Of a stretch of 19,370 nt of DNA, positions 7,801 through 15,800 are shown piece by piece; the first letter of the stretch is position 1, and the number at the start of each line of letters is the position of its first letter. The notes beneath the pieces are model-generated. The model was given only the letters and a program-made list of their open reading frames with translations, did no database searches and had not been told where the DNA came from. This DNA is from JAAZGD01 sp964489555 (lineage in GTDB: Bacteria > Bacillota > Clostridia > Peptostreptococcales > Anaerovoracaceae). Both the position numbers and the translations under genes were made by a program. The stretch spans positions 1-19,370 of the forward strand of contig CAZAZF010000024.1 of the NCBI GenBank assembly GCA_964489555.1. The letters run 5' to 3'.

Positions 7801-9234
7801 CTATTCTTCTTCTTTCTTTTCAATAACTTTGTCTTTTTTCTTCTGGTTTAAAGATGCGTCTTTATACCTAACACCAATTCCCAGATATGAAATAATGATT
7901 GCATATACCGGATTCACTAGATTCATGAATGCATAAGGCGCAAATTCCCATGTGGCTACACCCAGCGTGGCTGCTTGATAGGCACCACAACCATTCCATG
8001 GAATCATTGGAGACCATAAGGTGGCCCCATCTTCGGTTGTTCTTGAAAGAAAACTTCTTGAGAGCCCTCGGCTATCAAAGGCTTTTGCAAACATTCGACC
8101 GGGAACCAAAATAGCCAAATATTGATCCGTCAATACCACATCGCAAACAATACCGGCGATTATAGTTGACATGACTAGCCCGCCTACTGACTTAACTCTT
8201 CGAACCAAACCTCCCAGGAGAACTTCTACAAAGTTACATTTTTCAAGGATTCCACCAAAGGCCAGCGCAAACATGATTAAGGAAATGGTCCACATCATGG
8301 AATCTACTCCTCCACGATTCAAAAGTCTGTCCGCAATACTATTTCCGGTTTCAACCTCATACCCGTAATGAAGTGCGCCAAGACAGTCCGCAAATGAAGC
8401 GCCTTGTGCAATCATGGCGAAAATACAGCCAATGCCCGCGGCGAGCAAAAGAGAGGGTATAGCAGGAATTCGTTTTATGGCCGCGATAATTACTACAAAG
8501 ATGGGAAGAATAATCCACCAGGAAATATAGAAGTTGTCTGCTATCGCTTCCTGTATGGATAGAGCAACCGATGGATCATACCCTGCCGTATTAATGACTC
8601 TCATACCTATAATAGCATAGATTACAAGAGCAATACAAAAGCTGGGGATGGTGGTAGTCATCATAGCGCGTACATGTTCATACAAAGGGGTCTCAGCTCC
8701 TGCTGCAGCAATGTTGGTACTGTCCGAAAGAGGAGATAATTTATCGCCCATGTAGGCACCTGAAATAACCATTCCTGCCGCTATAGCCGGATTAATTCCC
8801 AGCCCTAAAGCAATCCCCATCAAGGCAACCCCTACAGTACCTGAGGCTGTCCAAGAGGAACCCGTGGCCAGCCCAACGATTGCCGTAAGAATGGCACCTA
8901 CTACAAGAAATGCACCCGGCGCAATAATCTCCAGCCCGTAGTAAACCATTGCCGGCATTGTTCCAGACCAAACCCAAGCTCCAATTAACATACCAACACA
9001 CATAATAATTAATAATGCCTCAACTGCTCGGTTAATGCTATCCAATATACCAGCAATAATTGCACCCCATCGATATCCACAACGCCAAGCCATAGCGATT
9101 GTTACAATGCTGGAAATGACCAGGGGTATATGGGGTTCAATGCCCCATCTGACAGTACATAGAATAATTAGTACCATCATGAACACAATTGGGAATACCG
9201 CTTCCCACATTTTAGGCAGTCGTACTTCTTTCAT
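7801..9234 (-). CDS. nhaC: NhaC-family Na+/H+ antiporter, 477 aa
   Basis: A polytopic inner-membrane antiporter. The family core is well kept: GLATGSSWTASGTVGVALMG (121-140) and SGAYMGDKLSPLSDSTN (158-174), with paired repeats of hydrophobic helices throughout and a charged Lys/Glu-rich C-terminal tail. Length is normal. The ATG at 9234 has AAGGAGG 7 bases upstream. It follows the aminotransferase after 50 bases and precedes the small PH-like protein by 8, forming one operon behind a sigma-54 promoter. Members of this family exchange Na+ for H+; some, such as MleN, also carry organic acids. Its place behind an aminotransferase suggests either ion balance during amino acid use or a substrate/product exchanger. 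The family is certain, the cargo is not. Confidence 0.95.
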   Translation of the reverse strand: MKEVRLPKMWEAVFPIVFMMVLIILCTVRWGIEPHIPLVISSIVTIAMAWRCGYRWGAIIAGILDSINRAVEALLIIMCVGMLIGAWVWSGTMPAMVYYGLEIIAPGAFLVVGAILTAIVGLATGSSWTASGTVGVALMGIALGLGINPAIAAGMVISGAYMGDKLSPLSDSTNIAAAGAETPLYEHVRAMMTTTIPSFCIALVIYAIIGMRVINTAGYDPSVALSIQEAIADNFYISWWIILPIFVVIIAAIKRIPAIPSLLLAAGIGCIFAMIAQGASFADCLGALHYGYEVETGNSIADRLLNRGGVDSMMWTISLIMFALAFGGILEKCNFVEVLLGGLVRRVKSVGGLVMSTIIAGIVCDVVLTDQYLAILVPGRMFAKAFDSRGLSRSFLSRTTEDGATLWSPMIPWNGCGAYQAATLGVATWEFAPYAFMNLVNPVYAIIISYLGIGVRYKDASLNQKKKDKVIEKKEEE

Positions 9235-9284
9235 AAAAATAACCTCCTTACTATTTATTTATATAACCTTTTGCAACAAGGTTG

Positions 9285-10682
9285 TTACAACAACGAACTA
9301 ATCAATTCCGGTGCTACTTCAGCTATCACATCCTTCATTTCCGTAAGAGCATTTTCCAACTGTCTGTTGGCAAAATCAATTTCCCCTTGTTCCATGCAGG
9401 TGGAAGTGCAGAACATACCTCTCGGGGCATTGAATACACCTTTTGTGAGCAGGGACAGGAACAATAATTCATTCAATTTCTCGTGAGTGCTAGCCACATC
9501 TCTGTAGTTTGTGATCGCCTGGCTACCGAAAACAATATTCTGTATGGATCCGATTCCACTCATTTGAATTTTTAAACCTACTTTTCGAAAAGTTTCAAGA
9601 AATTTTTCGCTCATATATAAACCCAACTCATTAACATGCTCCGCTTCTTTTACGCCATATGCGGTTAAAGTGGCCAAGCCCGCCGCAACGGAGATGCCAT
9701 TTCCATTGAAGGTTCCCGAATGGTACATCTTTTTTTCGCGAGGGTCGTACATCTGCATGATATGCCGTTTCCCCCCAAAAGCACCAATTGGTGTTCCGCC
9801 TCCTATAATTTTGCCCAGGGTCGTTAAATCGGGAGTAACTCCAAAATATTGTTGTGCCCCTCCGGTGGTAAGCCTGCCAGTCACCACCTCATCAAATATC
9901 AACAGAATATTGTACTCTGCGGTAATTCTTCTAAGGAAGGCAAGATACTCTGGTGTGCCAGCAATTTGCCCGGCAGAACCCATAATGGGCTCTATAATTA
10001 CACTGGCAATTTCTTGATGTTTTTCCTTAATCAACTTTTCGGTACGCTCTATATCATTAAAAGGGACTACAAGAACATCCTTTAATGCGTTTTCAGAAAC
10101 GCCCCTATTTTCCGGAAGCACCTTGATATTATCCAAGGTTCCGGCCCGCTTAATGTTGGGGTCTACGCTGGCCTCAAAGACATCCGTTGTTCCATGATAT
10201 CCCCCTTCGGTCTTTACGATTTTGGGTTTGCCGGTAAAGGCTCTGGAAATTCTTATGGCATGCATGTTTGCTTCGGTCCCTGAATTTGCAAAACGTACAA
10301 GGTCAATCCCCGGGAAACGACGAACAATAAGCTCTGCGAGAGTGGTTTGAAGCTGAAAAGGTGCTGCATAGGCCTGCCCTTTGGCCATTTGGTGGTACAC
10401 CGCTTCCATGGTTGGCTTGTGTCCATGGCCATGTATCAAGGAAGTATAATTGTTCTGAAAATCCAGAAGCTTATTTCCATCTACATCATATAAGTAAGCC
10501 CCCTCACCTCTTTCTATATAATGAGGGTAAGGGTTGAAAAAAGTGGCAGTTCGTGTATCTCCGCCCGGCAGATAAAAAATAGCTTCTTCGTGAAGGAATT
10601 TTGATTTTTTTCGAGTGGAAAGATAAAGGTTTTTCAAGTGACTATCAAGCTCTTGATACTTCTTGGAATTTGGATATAGCAT
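9285..10682 (-). CDS. Class III PLP aminotransferase, beta-amino acid type candidate, 465 aa
   Basis: A fold-type I, PLP-dependent enzyme related to glutamate-1-semialdehyde aminomutase. Seen motifs: NSGTEANMHAIR (133-144), GGYHG (160-164), FDEVVTGR (263-270), the PLP lysine K291 in LTTLGKIIGGG, and MYHSGTF (319-325). The pattern LPGGDTR...NPYPHYIERGEGAYLYDVDGN and the C-terminal APRGM closely recall, from memory, the beta-phenylalanine aminotransferase of Variovorax paradoxus. R44 and R421 align with R41 and R398, known substrate carboxylate and 2-oxoglutarate contacts there. This favours an aminotransferase over a mutase, possibly on a 3-amino acid. There is no sign of a heme operon. The ATG at 10682 has GAGGAGGT 7 bases upstream and is preceded by a sigma-54 promoter, so expression is inducible. 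It leads an operon with nhaC. General class is sure; substrate is inferred. Confidence 0.92.
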   Translation of the reverse strand: MLYPNSKKYQELDSHLKNLYLSTRKKSKFLHEEAIFYLPGGDTRTATFFNPYPHYIERGEGAYLYDVDGNKLLDFQNNYTSLIHGHGHKPTMEAVYHQMAKGQAYAAPFQLQTTLAELIVRRFPGIDLVRFANSGTEANMHAIRISRAFTGKPKIVKTEGGYHGTTDVFEASVDPNIKRAGTLDNIKVLPENRGVSENALKDVLVVPFNDIERTEKLIKEKHQEIASVIIEPIMGSAGQIAGTPEYLAFLRRITAEYNILLIFDEVVTGRLTTGGAQQYFGVTPDLTTLGKIIGGGTPIGAFGGKRHIMQMYDPREKKMYHSGTFNGNGISVAAGLATLTAYGVKEAEHVNELGLYMSEKFLETFRKVGLKIQMSGIGSIQNIVFGSQAITNYRDVASTHEKLNELLFLSLLTKGVFNAPRGMFCTSTCMEQGEIDFANRQLENALTEMKDVIAEVAPELISSLL

Positions 10683-10727
10683 TTGCGGTACCTCCTCTGC
10701 ATAAAATATCCGGCTATTCATAACACT

Positions 10728-10744
10728 AGCAATATATATGCCAT
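10728..10744 (-). promoter_or_regulatory. Sigma-54 (-24/-12) promoter of the aminotransferase operon
   Basis: The minus strand reads ATGGCATATATATTGCT. The invariant GG (10741-10742) and GC (10729-10730) are exactly 10 bases apart, TGGCA and TTGC are kept, and mismatches fall on less conserved positions. The start should be near 10717, giving a leader of about 35 bases. The adjacent gene at 10888-12978 is a sigma-54 activator, which strengthens the call. Confidence 0.78.
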
Positions 10745-10805
10745 ATAGAATTTTGGTATTTTGCGTTGAAAATAACGGATTACAGGCACTGCGAACCAGA
10801 GATTT

Positions 10806-10854
10806 GATAACAAAAAGCGTTCACCTTTATTACAGGTGAACGCTTTTTGTTATC
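10806..10854 (-). terminator. Bidirectional terminator, perfect 21-bp inverted repeat
   Basis: Arms at 10806-10826 and 10834-10854 pair perfectly over 21 bp around a 7-base loop. The GC-rich core (AGCGTTCACC) is flanked by A and T runs, so on the minus strand the stem ends in TTTTTGTTATC and on the plus strand a further run of T follows at 10856-10862. It ends the regulator gene that stops at 10888 and insulates the aminotransferase promoter. It also lies 90-137 bases upstream of the aminotransferase start, where an activator site would be expected. Confidence 0.88.
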
Positions 10855-10887
10855 GTTTTTTTACATGCGATAATTCGAAGAGCCTTG

Positions 10888-12978
10888 CTACAGATTATAC
10901 TTTTTCTTCTTTCTCATAAACTGGCTCTGCGCAATTCCCATTGCTTCGGCAGCCTTTCTCGTGCTCTTGTATTTCTCAAGGTAATTCTTGAAGAACTCCT
11001 TTTCTTGGTTTTCAAAGTACTCTTTGTATGAGAGGGGTTCTTGATTTACCAGAAAGGAGGGTTCTGGTGAATCCCCCACCGGATTATGAAAAAGCTCCAA
11101 GTAGACATCGTCTTGATTTATTGTGTTTGATTTAGAGTTGATAATCAAACGATGTACAACATTGTCAAGTTCGCGAATATTACCAGGCCAATTGTACTTT
11201 AATAAAAGCGCCAAAGCCTCGTTGGATATATTAACCTTCGATCGATACATTTCCCGATAGATCTTCATAAAGTGTTCGACCAACGGGAAAATATCAGAAG
11301 GTCGGTCTCTCAGTGGCGGAATGCTGATGATATATACGGCCAACCGATAGTATAAATCTTCTCTAAAGGCCCCTTCTTCAATAAGTCCTTTTAGACTTCT
11401 GTTAGAAGCCACCAGGACACGAACATCTGACTTGACCGGTGCTTCTCCACCAACGCGGTAGAACTCGCCATCCTGAAGAACCCTCAGAAGTTTCGCTTGC
11501 ATGTCTAACGGAAGCTCACTTATTTCGTCAAGCAATAACGTGCCATTATTTGCCAGTTCAAAATATCCTTTTTTCCCATCTTTGTGGGCTCCGGTAAAGG
11601 CTCCAGGTTCATAGCCGAAAAACTCCGACTCCATAAGCGCCGACGAGATTGCAGCACAATTTATTTTTATAAAAGGCTGATATTTGCGATTACAATAAGA
11701 ATGCAGTATACGGGCAAACCGTTCTTTGCCTACTCCTGTTTCTCCTAAAATTAATACGGGACACTCGTACTTAGCAACTTTCAGCACTTGTTCAACCAGT
11801 CCCTGTATGTTTTTGTCCTGAAACACCAATCCCATAGAACTGGATATCATTTGGTGATTTTCTAAAGAATCCATACTTACATCCGAATACGCGGCTGCTT
11901 CTTTTGAAGAATGGCTTTCCCCGGAAATACTGGTCATCAATGTAGATAACGCCTGTATTTTATCACCCCATTTTTCCAATAGAGAAACCATAAAGGCGTC
12001 GTAGTTTTCTGCATAACCATCCGCACAAAGCATTTGAAATTCTCTTTTGATTGCTTCAGCAAGGAACAATGCATAGTGATAATTGTTAAGCAAGGTAGAG
12101 GTGAAGATTACTCCTTTATTTTCAGTGCAAAGAACCGCAACGGATTCGGCGCCTAATACATCCGCACTGTTTATAGTCAAGGGAAACGGGGAATAGGCTG
12201 CGTCCAAAACAGCTGCAGTCGAAACGGGGTCAGCCAAATTCAGGGTATGGACATAATCAAATACTGTAAGTAGCAATTCTCTATATTGACTAAAATGTTT
12301 CTTGTCAGGGTCATTATTATTGTCTTGAAGAACGGCTATAAGTGTTCCTTTTTCTTCTAAAGACTCCCGGATGCTGGTGCCATATAGCATGGTTGTAACA
12401 GGATCACTTCCCAGCACGAGAACTTTTTTTACATCTTTTGAAAGGAGATTTGCATGATGAACCGAAGACGATTCTTCGAAAGCCAGCATCAATAGCTTGA
12501 TGGGGAGATGCGATGGCTTCTTAACCATAGAAAAACGGTCAAATAATATGGCATGTCCCTCAACCTCCATGTGCCCATACACCAAATCAATTGAATTGAT
12601 TTTATCGATTTTCAATGGGATGGTTGTGGCTGACGTGAGAATTAAAACTTCGTCTCCAACAGAAAAATTTGCTTTTTGTGAATGGCATTCACCTATTTCT
12701 TCAATAACCCCGCTCATCAAACCACCCGTTTCTGTGTAGGGGTTATGCAATTTCCCACGGTTATTTATAATAAGTAGCACATTTTCCTTGATGCGCTCCG
12801 AATTTCCTCCGCACTCGCTATATATCTGCTTATAGTTTGCACTTTCAAGATGAAGATCCGTAACACGGAGGAGCATTTCGTTAGATTCTATAGGCTGATT
12901 GGCGTTCAATTGCCAAGAGAAAATTGGCAACAAGTCTTTTCCGCCCAAGGATCTCCATGTGCCCAGATTTTTTAACAT
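10888..12978 (-). CDS. Sigma-54 activator with a diaminohexanoate dehydrogenase-like sensor, 696 aa
   Basis: An enhancer-binding protein with an unusual sensor. The C-terminal half is standard: Walker A GETGVGKE (412-419), GAFTGA (459-464), Walker B GTLLLDE (479-485), FREDLYYRL (539-547), WPGNIREL (597-604) and a Fis-like helix-turn-helix at the end (about 672-692). The first 340 residues contain no GAF, PAS or receiver domain. They match, from memory, L-erythro-3,5-diaminohexanoate dehydrogenase (Kdd) of lysine fermentation: LESANYKQI..GG (44-58), RGKLHNPYTETGG (74-86), VGDEVL....PLKIDKI (107-127) and EVEGHAILF (138-146). The Rossmann glycine loop, GxGGxSG-like in Kdd, reads LGSDPVTT (189-196), so dinucleotide binding and catalysis are probably lost. 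The ATG at 12978 has AAAGGAG 7 bases upstream, with its own sigma-A promoter at 13030-13058. It probably activates the aminotransferase operon just downstream. Confidence 0.93.
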   Translation of the reverse strand: MLKNLGTWRSLGGKDLLPIFSWQLNANQPIESNEMLLRVTDLHLESANYKQIYSECGGNSERIKENVLLIINNRGKLHNPYTETGGLMSGVIEEIGECHSQKANFSVGDEVLILTSATTIPLKIDKINSIDLVYGHMEVEGHAILFDRFSMVKKPSHLPIKLLMLAFEESSSVHHANLLSKDVKKVLVLGSDPVTTMLYGTSIRESLEEKGTLIAVLQDNNNDPDKKHFSQYRELLLTVFDYVHTLNLADPVSTAAVLDAAYSPFPLTINSADVLGAESVAVLCTENKGVIFTSTLLNNYHYALFLAEAIKREFQMLCADGYAENYDAFMVSLLEKWGDKIQALSTLMTSISGESHSSKEAAAYSDVSMDSLENHQMISSSMGLVFQDKNIQGLVEQVLKVAKYECPVLILGETGVGKERFARILHSYCNRKYQPFIKINCAAISSALMESEFFGYEPGAFTGAHKDGKKGYFELANNGTLLLDEISELPLDMQAKLLRVLQDGEFYRVGGEAPVKSDVRVLVASNRSLKGLIEEGAFREDLYYRLAVYIISIPPLRDRPSDIFPLVEHFMKIYREMYRSKVNISNEALALLLKYNWPGNIRELDNVVHRLIINSKSNTINQDDVYLELFHNPVGDSPEPSFLVNQEPLSYKEYFENQEKEFFKNYLEKYKSTRKAAEAMGIAQSQFMRKKKKYNL

Positions 12979-13029
12979 CTGTTTACTCCTTTGGTATCAA
13001 GGGTTATCAATCACATAAAAAGTATGTAT

Positions 13030-13058
13030 ATTCTACCATTATTAATAACCGCAATCAA
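13030..13058 (-). promoter_or_regulatory. Sigma-A promoter of the second activator gene
   Basis: TTGATT (13053-13058), a 17-base spacer and TAGAAT (13030-13035) on the minus strand, with TGG directly before the -10 box (extended -10). The start should be near 13023, leaving a leader of about 45 bases. Constitutive low-level expression of a sigma-54 activator from a housekeeping promoter is the usual arrangement. Confidence 0.7.
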
Positions 13059-13091
13059 ATGTTTGGAGCGTAAGTGTCAAGCATGACGAAA

Positions 13092-13113
13092 AAGCTGATT
13101 TCAATAACAGCTT
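13092..13113 (-). terminator. Weak intrinsic terminator after thiZ
   Basis: AAGCTG (13092-13097) pairs with CAGCTT (13108-13113) around a 10-base loop; the minus strand ends in CAGCTTTTTCG. The stem is short, so read-through into the activator gene is possible. Confidence 0.45.
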
Positions 13114-13131
13114 GAACCATTTCCGCAAATT

Positions 13132-13878
13132 TTACAGCAATTCTATCAATTTTTTCTTAACCACTAGAAATTCCGAAGACAATACCACTTCTCGACTCCG
13201 CGGCCTTTCCAGCTTAATTTCTTCAATATCCACAATCTCCGTCGGTGTTCCCCCCAGTACAATAACACGGTCTGACAGGAACACCGCTTCATCGATGTCA
13301 TGGGTGATAAAAAGAATTGTTTTCTTCATATGCCCCAATACATAAAACAAGTAGTCTTGCATCTTGGATTTGGTGATGGCATCAAGGCTGCCAAAAGGTT
13401 CGTCCAACAGCATGATATCGTTGGGCAACATACTGGCCCGCATCAAGGAGGTTCGTTGCCTCATTCCTCCGGAAAGTTGGGCTGGATATTTGTTTTCATG
13501 GCCCTCCAACCCAAATACCGGCAACATTTTAATTATGTTTTCTCGAGCCGTTTTTTTGTCGACCCCTTGTATCTCCAAGGGTAGCGCCACATTAGTCAAT
13601 ACCGTCCGCCAAGGTAGCAGCAAATCCTTTTGATGCATGTATCCTACTTTCCCCGTAACTCCCAAAATCGATTGCCCATCAAGAGATATGGCCCCGGACA
13701 AGGGAAATTCAAGCCCTGCGATGACATTAAACAAAGTGCTTTTCCCACAGCCGCTTGGCCCGATAATAGACACAAATTCATTTTCTTTGACATGGAAAGA
13801 GATGTCTCTCAAAATTAGATCGTTTCCGTAATTCTTGAAGAGATTCTCAACTTCCAGCTTATTTGGGAAGGTATTCAT
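13132..13878 (-). CDS. thiZ: ABC importer ATPase of a thiamine-precursor transporter, 248 aa
   Basis: The cytoplasmic ATPase subunit. Walker A GPSGCGKST (40-48), Q-loop MHQKDLLLPW (81-90), signature LSGGMRQR (135-142), Walker B IMLLDEP (155-161), D-loop GSLDA and H-loop ITHD (H193) are all intact. The Q-loop sequence ending LLPW is typical of the nitrate/sulfonate/thiamine-precursor (NitT/TauT) branch. An ATG at 13878 with GAGGAAG upstream is preferred to an in-frame TTG at 13899. It overlaps the end of the binding-protein gene by 20 bases, so the two are translationally coupled. It is the last gene of the riboswitch-controlled operon. The symbol rests on context and family, not on a search. 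Confidence 0.93.
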   Translation of the reverse strand: MNTFPNKLEVENLFKNYGNDLILRDISFHVKENEFVSIIGPSGCGKSTLFNVIAGLEFPLSGAISLDGQSILGVTGKVGYMHQKDLLLPWRTVLTNVALPLEIQGVDKKTARENIIKMLPVFGLEGHENKYPAQLSGGMRQRTSLMRASMLPNDIMLLDEPFGSLDAITKSKMQDYLFYVLGHMKKTILFITHDIDEAVFLSDRVIVLGGTPTEIVDIEEIKLERPRSREVVLSSEFLVVKKKLIELL

Positions 13879-14851
13879 TCGTAAAGGCTTCCTCTGCAAT
13901 CAACTCGTGGGGAATCAACTCTTTTTCAAACATCCAGTCTGCATACGTCCTCCAAACCTCGACATCCATTTCACCCCACCTAGCGGCGTCTCCCTGGTAC
14001 TCTCGGGCAAGGTATCGCTGAGATTCTATGGCAATTTCCCGGTCGATTTCAGGAGCATGCCTCAGCAAATGTTCAACTGCCCTATCCGGGTCTTCAACAG
14101 CGAATCCATACCCCTTTGATAGGGCCTTCATAAAACTTCGTACCAACTCCGGGTCCTCTTCCAAAAGTTTTTCACTGGCAATAATTACAGGAGTATATGA
14201 ATCCAGCCTTGCATCCACATCCTGTAACTTAATGAAATTCAAAGAAACTCCTTTCACTTCTGCGGCAATCCCATCCCATCCGTAATAAATCCAGGTAAAG
14301 TCTACATGCTTGGAAACGGCAGCAAAAAAGTCCAGCGTACCTACGCTGACCATTTCCAGCTTGGAGAAATCTCCACCCGTTATTCCCATTAATCCCTTTA
14401 TCATGGCTTCTTCCATGGGTGAATTCCAGCCACCGTACTTCTTTCCTTCGAAATCTTTGGGGGATAAAATTTGTTTTTCCGCCGGCGAAGCAAAGCCAGA
14501 GGTGTTGTGTTGAATGACGGCAGCAATCGCCTTTACGGGAAGCGGGACTTCTGCCGTCCTAGCATAGGTTACCTGTTCCTGGTAGCTCAAACCAAACTCT
14601 CCTTGTCCGGCAGCGATCAAGTCTGCACTGCCACCTTCTGTAGGTTGAATAATTTTCACATCCAGCCCCTCTTCTTCAAAGAACCCTTCTTCCAATGCTA
14701 CATAAAGACCGGTATGGTTGGTATTCGGAACCCAGTCCAACACTACGGTAATTTTTTGCAAAGAAGCTTCCTCCTGTTGGCATCCAGCCATTATCAAAGC
14801 TGCGAATAACATCACAACCAATAACATCTTCATGAATCCTCTTCTCATCAT
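13859..14851 (-). CDS. thiY: ThiY-like lipoprotein, pyrimidine-precursor binding protein, 330 aa
   Basis: The extracytoplasmic binding subunit, anchored as a lipoprotein. It has a basic start, a hydrophobic stretch (about 8-22) and a lipobox ending at C24 (IMAGC). The mature protein opens with ITVVLDWVPNTNHTGLYVALEEGFF, a hallmark of the NMT1/THI5-like ThiY family, which binds hydroxymethylpyrimidine-type precursors such as formylaminopyrimidine. Further family features are GGSADLIAAGQGEFGLSY and KKYGGWNSPMEEAM. The start ATG overlaps the permease stop as ATGA (14848-14851) and is preceded by AAAGGAG. The TPP riboswitch at the operon head gives independent support for a thiamine role. Confidence 0.94.
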   Translation of the reverse strand: MMRRGFMKMLLVVMLFAALIMAGCQQEEASLQKITVVLDWVPNTNHTGLYVALEEGFFEEEGLDVKIIQPTEGGSADLIAAGQGEFGLSYQEQVTYARTAEVPLPVKAIAAVIQHNTSGFASPAEKQILSPKDFEGKKYGGWNSPMEEAMIKGLMGITGGDFSKLEMVSVGTLDFFAAVSKHVDFTWIYYGWDGIAAEVKGVSLNFIKLQDVDARLDSYTPVIIASEKLLEEDPELVRSFMKALSKGYGFAVEDPDRAVEHLLRHAPEIDREIAIESQRYLAREYQGDAARWGEMDVEVWRTYADWMFEKELIPHELIAEEAFTNEYLPK

Positions 14852-15621
14852 TCCTGCTCCTTTTCTGCGTCATAATAACTCCAAGGTGTGGTGGCCCTTT
14901 GTACTGCTTCAATTCCTTTGAACAATACGATGGAGGTGATAGAGATCAATACAATAGCCGCAAACATTTTGTCGTAGGCAAAGGAATTTTTTACCCGCAT
15001 CATATAGACCCCCAACCCTGCAGTGCCTCCCATCCATTCTCCGATAATGGCCCCCATAATGCTATAGGTAACCGCAATCTTCAGCCCTGAATAGAAGGGT
15101 ACTAGCACCGCCGGAAACTGAGCCTTCAAAAAAAGTTGTTTCTTGTTGGCACCCATGGTCCGCATCATATTCAACAGCTCCGTATCGACTTCCGAAAGCC
15201 CTTCTGTAATGCTAACGGTAATAGGAAAAAAACAAACCAATGTCACCACCACAATTTTAGGCAGCAATCCAAAGCCAAACCACATAGCAAAAAGAGGAGC
15301 CAACACAATGACAGGAACGGTTTGGGAAAAAACCAGCAAGGGATAAACGGAACTCTTTATCACCGGAGACATGTTCATCATCACGGCAACGACTACCGCA
15401 AACACCGTGGCAAAAAGAATCCCTACCAATCCCTCCAACAAGGTAATTTTCAGATGTCCGATTAAAACCCCCATTTCTCCTATCAGTGCGGCGAAAATCG
15501 AGAGAGGTGAAGGAATGGAAAAGGAGTCAACAAAACCCCAACCTACCGCGGCTTGCCAAACGAACAGTAGGAGAAACACCGCCAACACGGGATATAATTT
15601 TTCTGATGTGCCCTTTTTCAT
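14848..15621 (-). CDS. thiX: ABC importer permease, ThiX-like, 257 aa
   Basis: The membrane subunit of the precursor importer. About six hydrophobic helices are visible, with the cytoplasmic coupling segment MRTMGANKKQLFLKAQFPAVLVPFYSGLK, which fits the EAA loop of binding-protein-dependent permeases of the NitT/TauT/ThiX branch. It is the first gene after the riboswitch; its ATG at 15621 has GGGGAGA about 9 bases upstream. It overlaps the binding-protein gene by 4 bases. No tenA or other thiamine gene is found in the window, so the imported pyrimidine would have to be processed by enzymes encoded elsewhere. Confidence 0.92.
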   Translation of the reverse strand: MKKGTSEKLYPVLAVFLLLFVWQAAVGWGFVDSFSIPSPLSIFAALIGEMGVLIGHLKITLLEGLVGILFATVFAVVVAVMMNMSPVIKSSVYPLLVFSQTVPVIVLAPLFAMWFGFGLLPKIVVVTLVCFFPITVSITEGLSEVDTELLNMMRTMGANKKQLFLKAQFPAVLVPFYSGLKIAVTYSIMGAIIGEWMGGTAGLGVYMMRVKNSFAYDKMFAAIVLISITSIVLFKGIEAVQRATTPWSYYDAEKEQE

Positions 15622-15655
15622 TTTCCCGATTCTCCCCGGAAACTTTCTGCTTCGT

Positions 15656-15690
15656 AAAAAAAGTCTTTACCCCCCATGGAATAAAGACTT
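15656..15690 (-). terminator. Riboswitch expression platform: intrinsic terminator
   Basis: AAGTCTTTA (15661-15669) pairs with TAAAGACTT (15682-15690), a perfect 9-bp stem with a C-rich loop; seven T follow on the minus strand (15656-15662, the last two within the stem). It lies between the TPP aptamer and thiX, so control should be by premature transcription termination when TPP is bound. Confidence 0.85.
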
Positions 15691-15699
15691 CTCAATCTG

Positions 15700-15790
15700 T
15701 ATATCCCTACGTTGGCATTATCCAAATCAGGTTATAGGTCGAAACACCAATAGTTTCCTCTCAGCCAACTTCGCGTCAGCTCCCTCTTCT
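15700..15790 (-). ncRNA. TPP riboswitch aptamer
   Basis: On the minus strand the conserved CTGAGA (15759-15764) is followed by AACCTGATTTGG, ATAATGCCAACG and TAGGGA (about 15704-15733), the core of the thi-box. The predicted transcription start near 15794 places the aptamer at the extreme 5' end of the thiXYZ transcript. Outer helix limits are approximate. Together with the downstream terminator it should shut off thiXYZ when thiamine pyrophosphate is abundant. Confidence 0.95.
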
Positions 15791-15800
15791 TGTCTCTAGT

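Noticed and set aside
9265..9283. 6-bp stem (AACCTT/AAGGTT) between aminotransferase and nhaC genes
   Set aside because: Stem is short and no T-run follows on the minus strand, so it is not a convincing terminator; the two genes look co-transcribed.
13879..13899. Upstream TTG start for the thiZ gene
   Set aside because: The ATG at 13878 has a GAGGAAG site and gives a normal N-terminus; the TTG has no good site.
15136..15465. 109-codon plus-strand frame very rich in His, Asn and Gln
   Set aside because: A reverse-frame shadow of the thiX permease; its composition comes from hydrophobic codons read in antisense.
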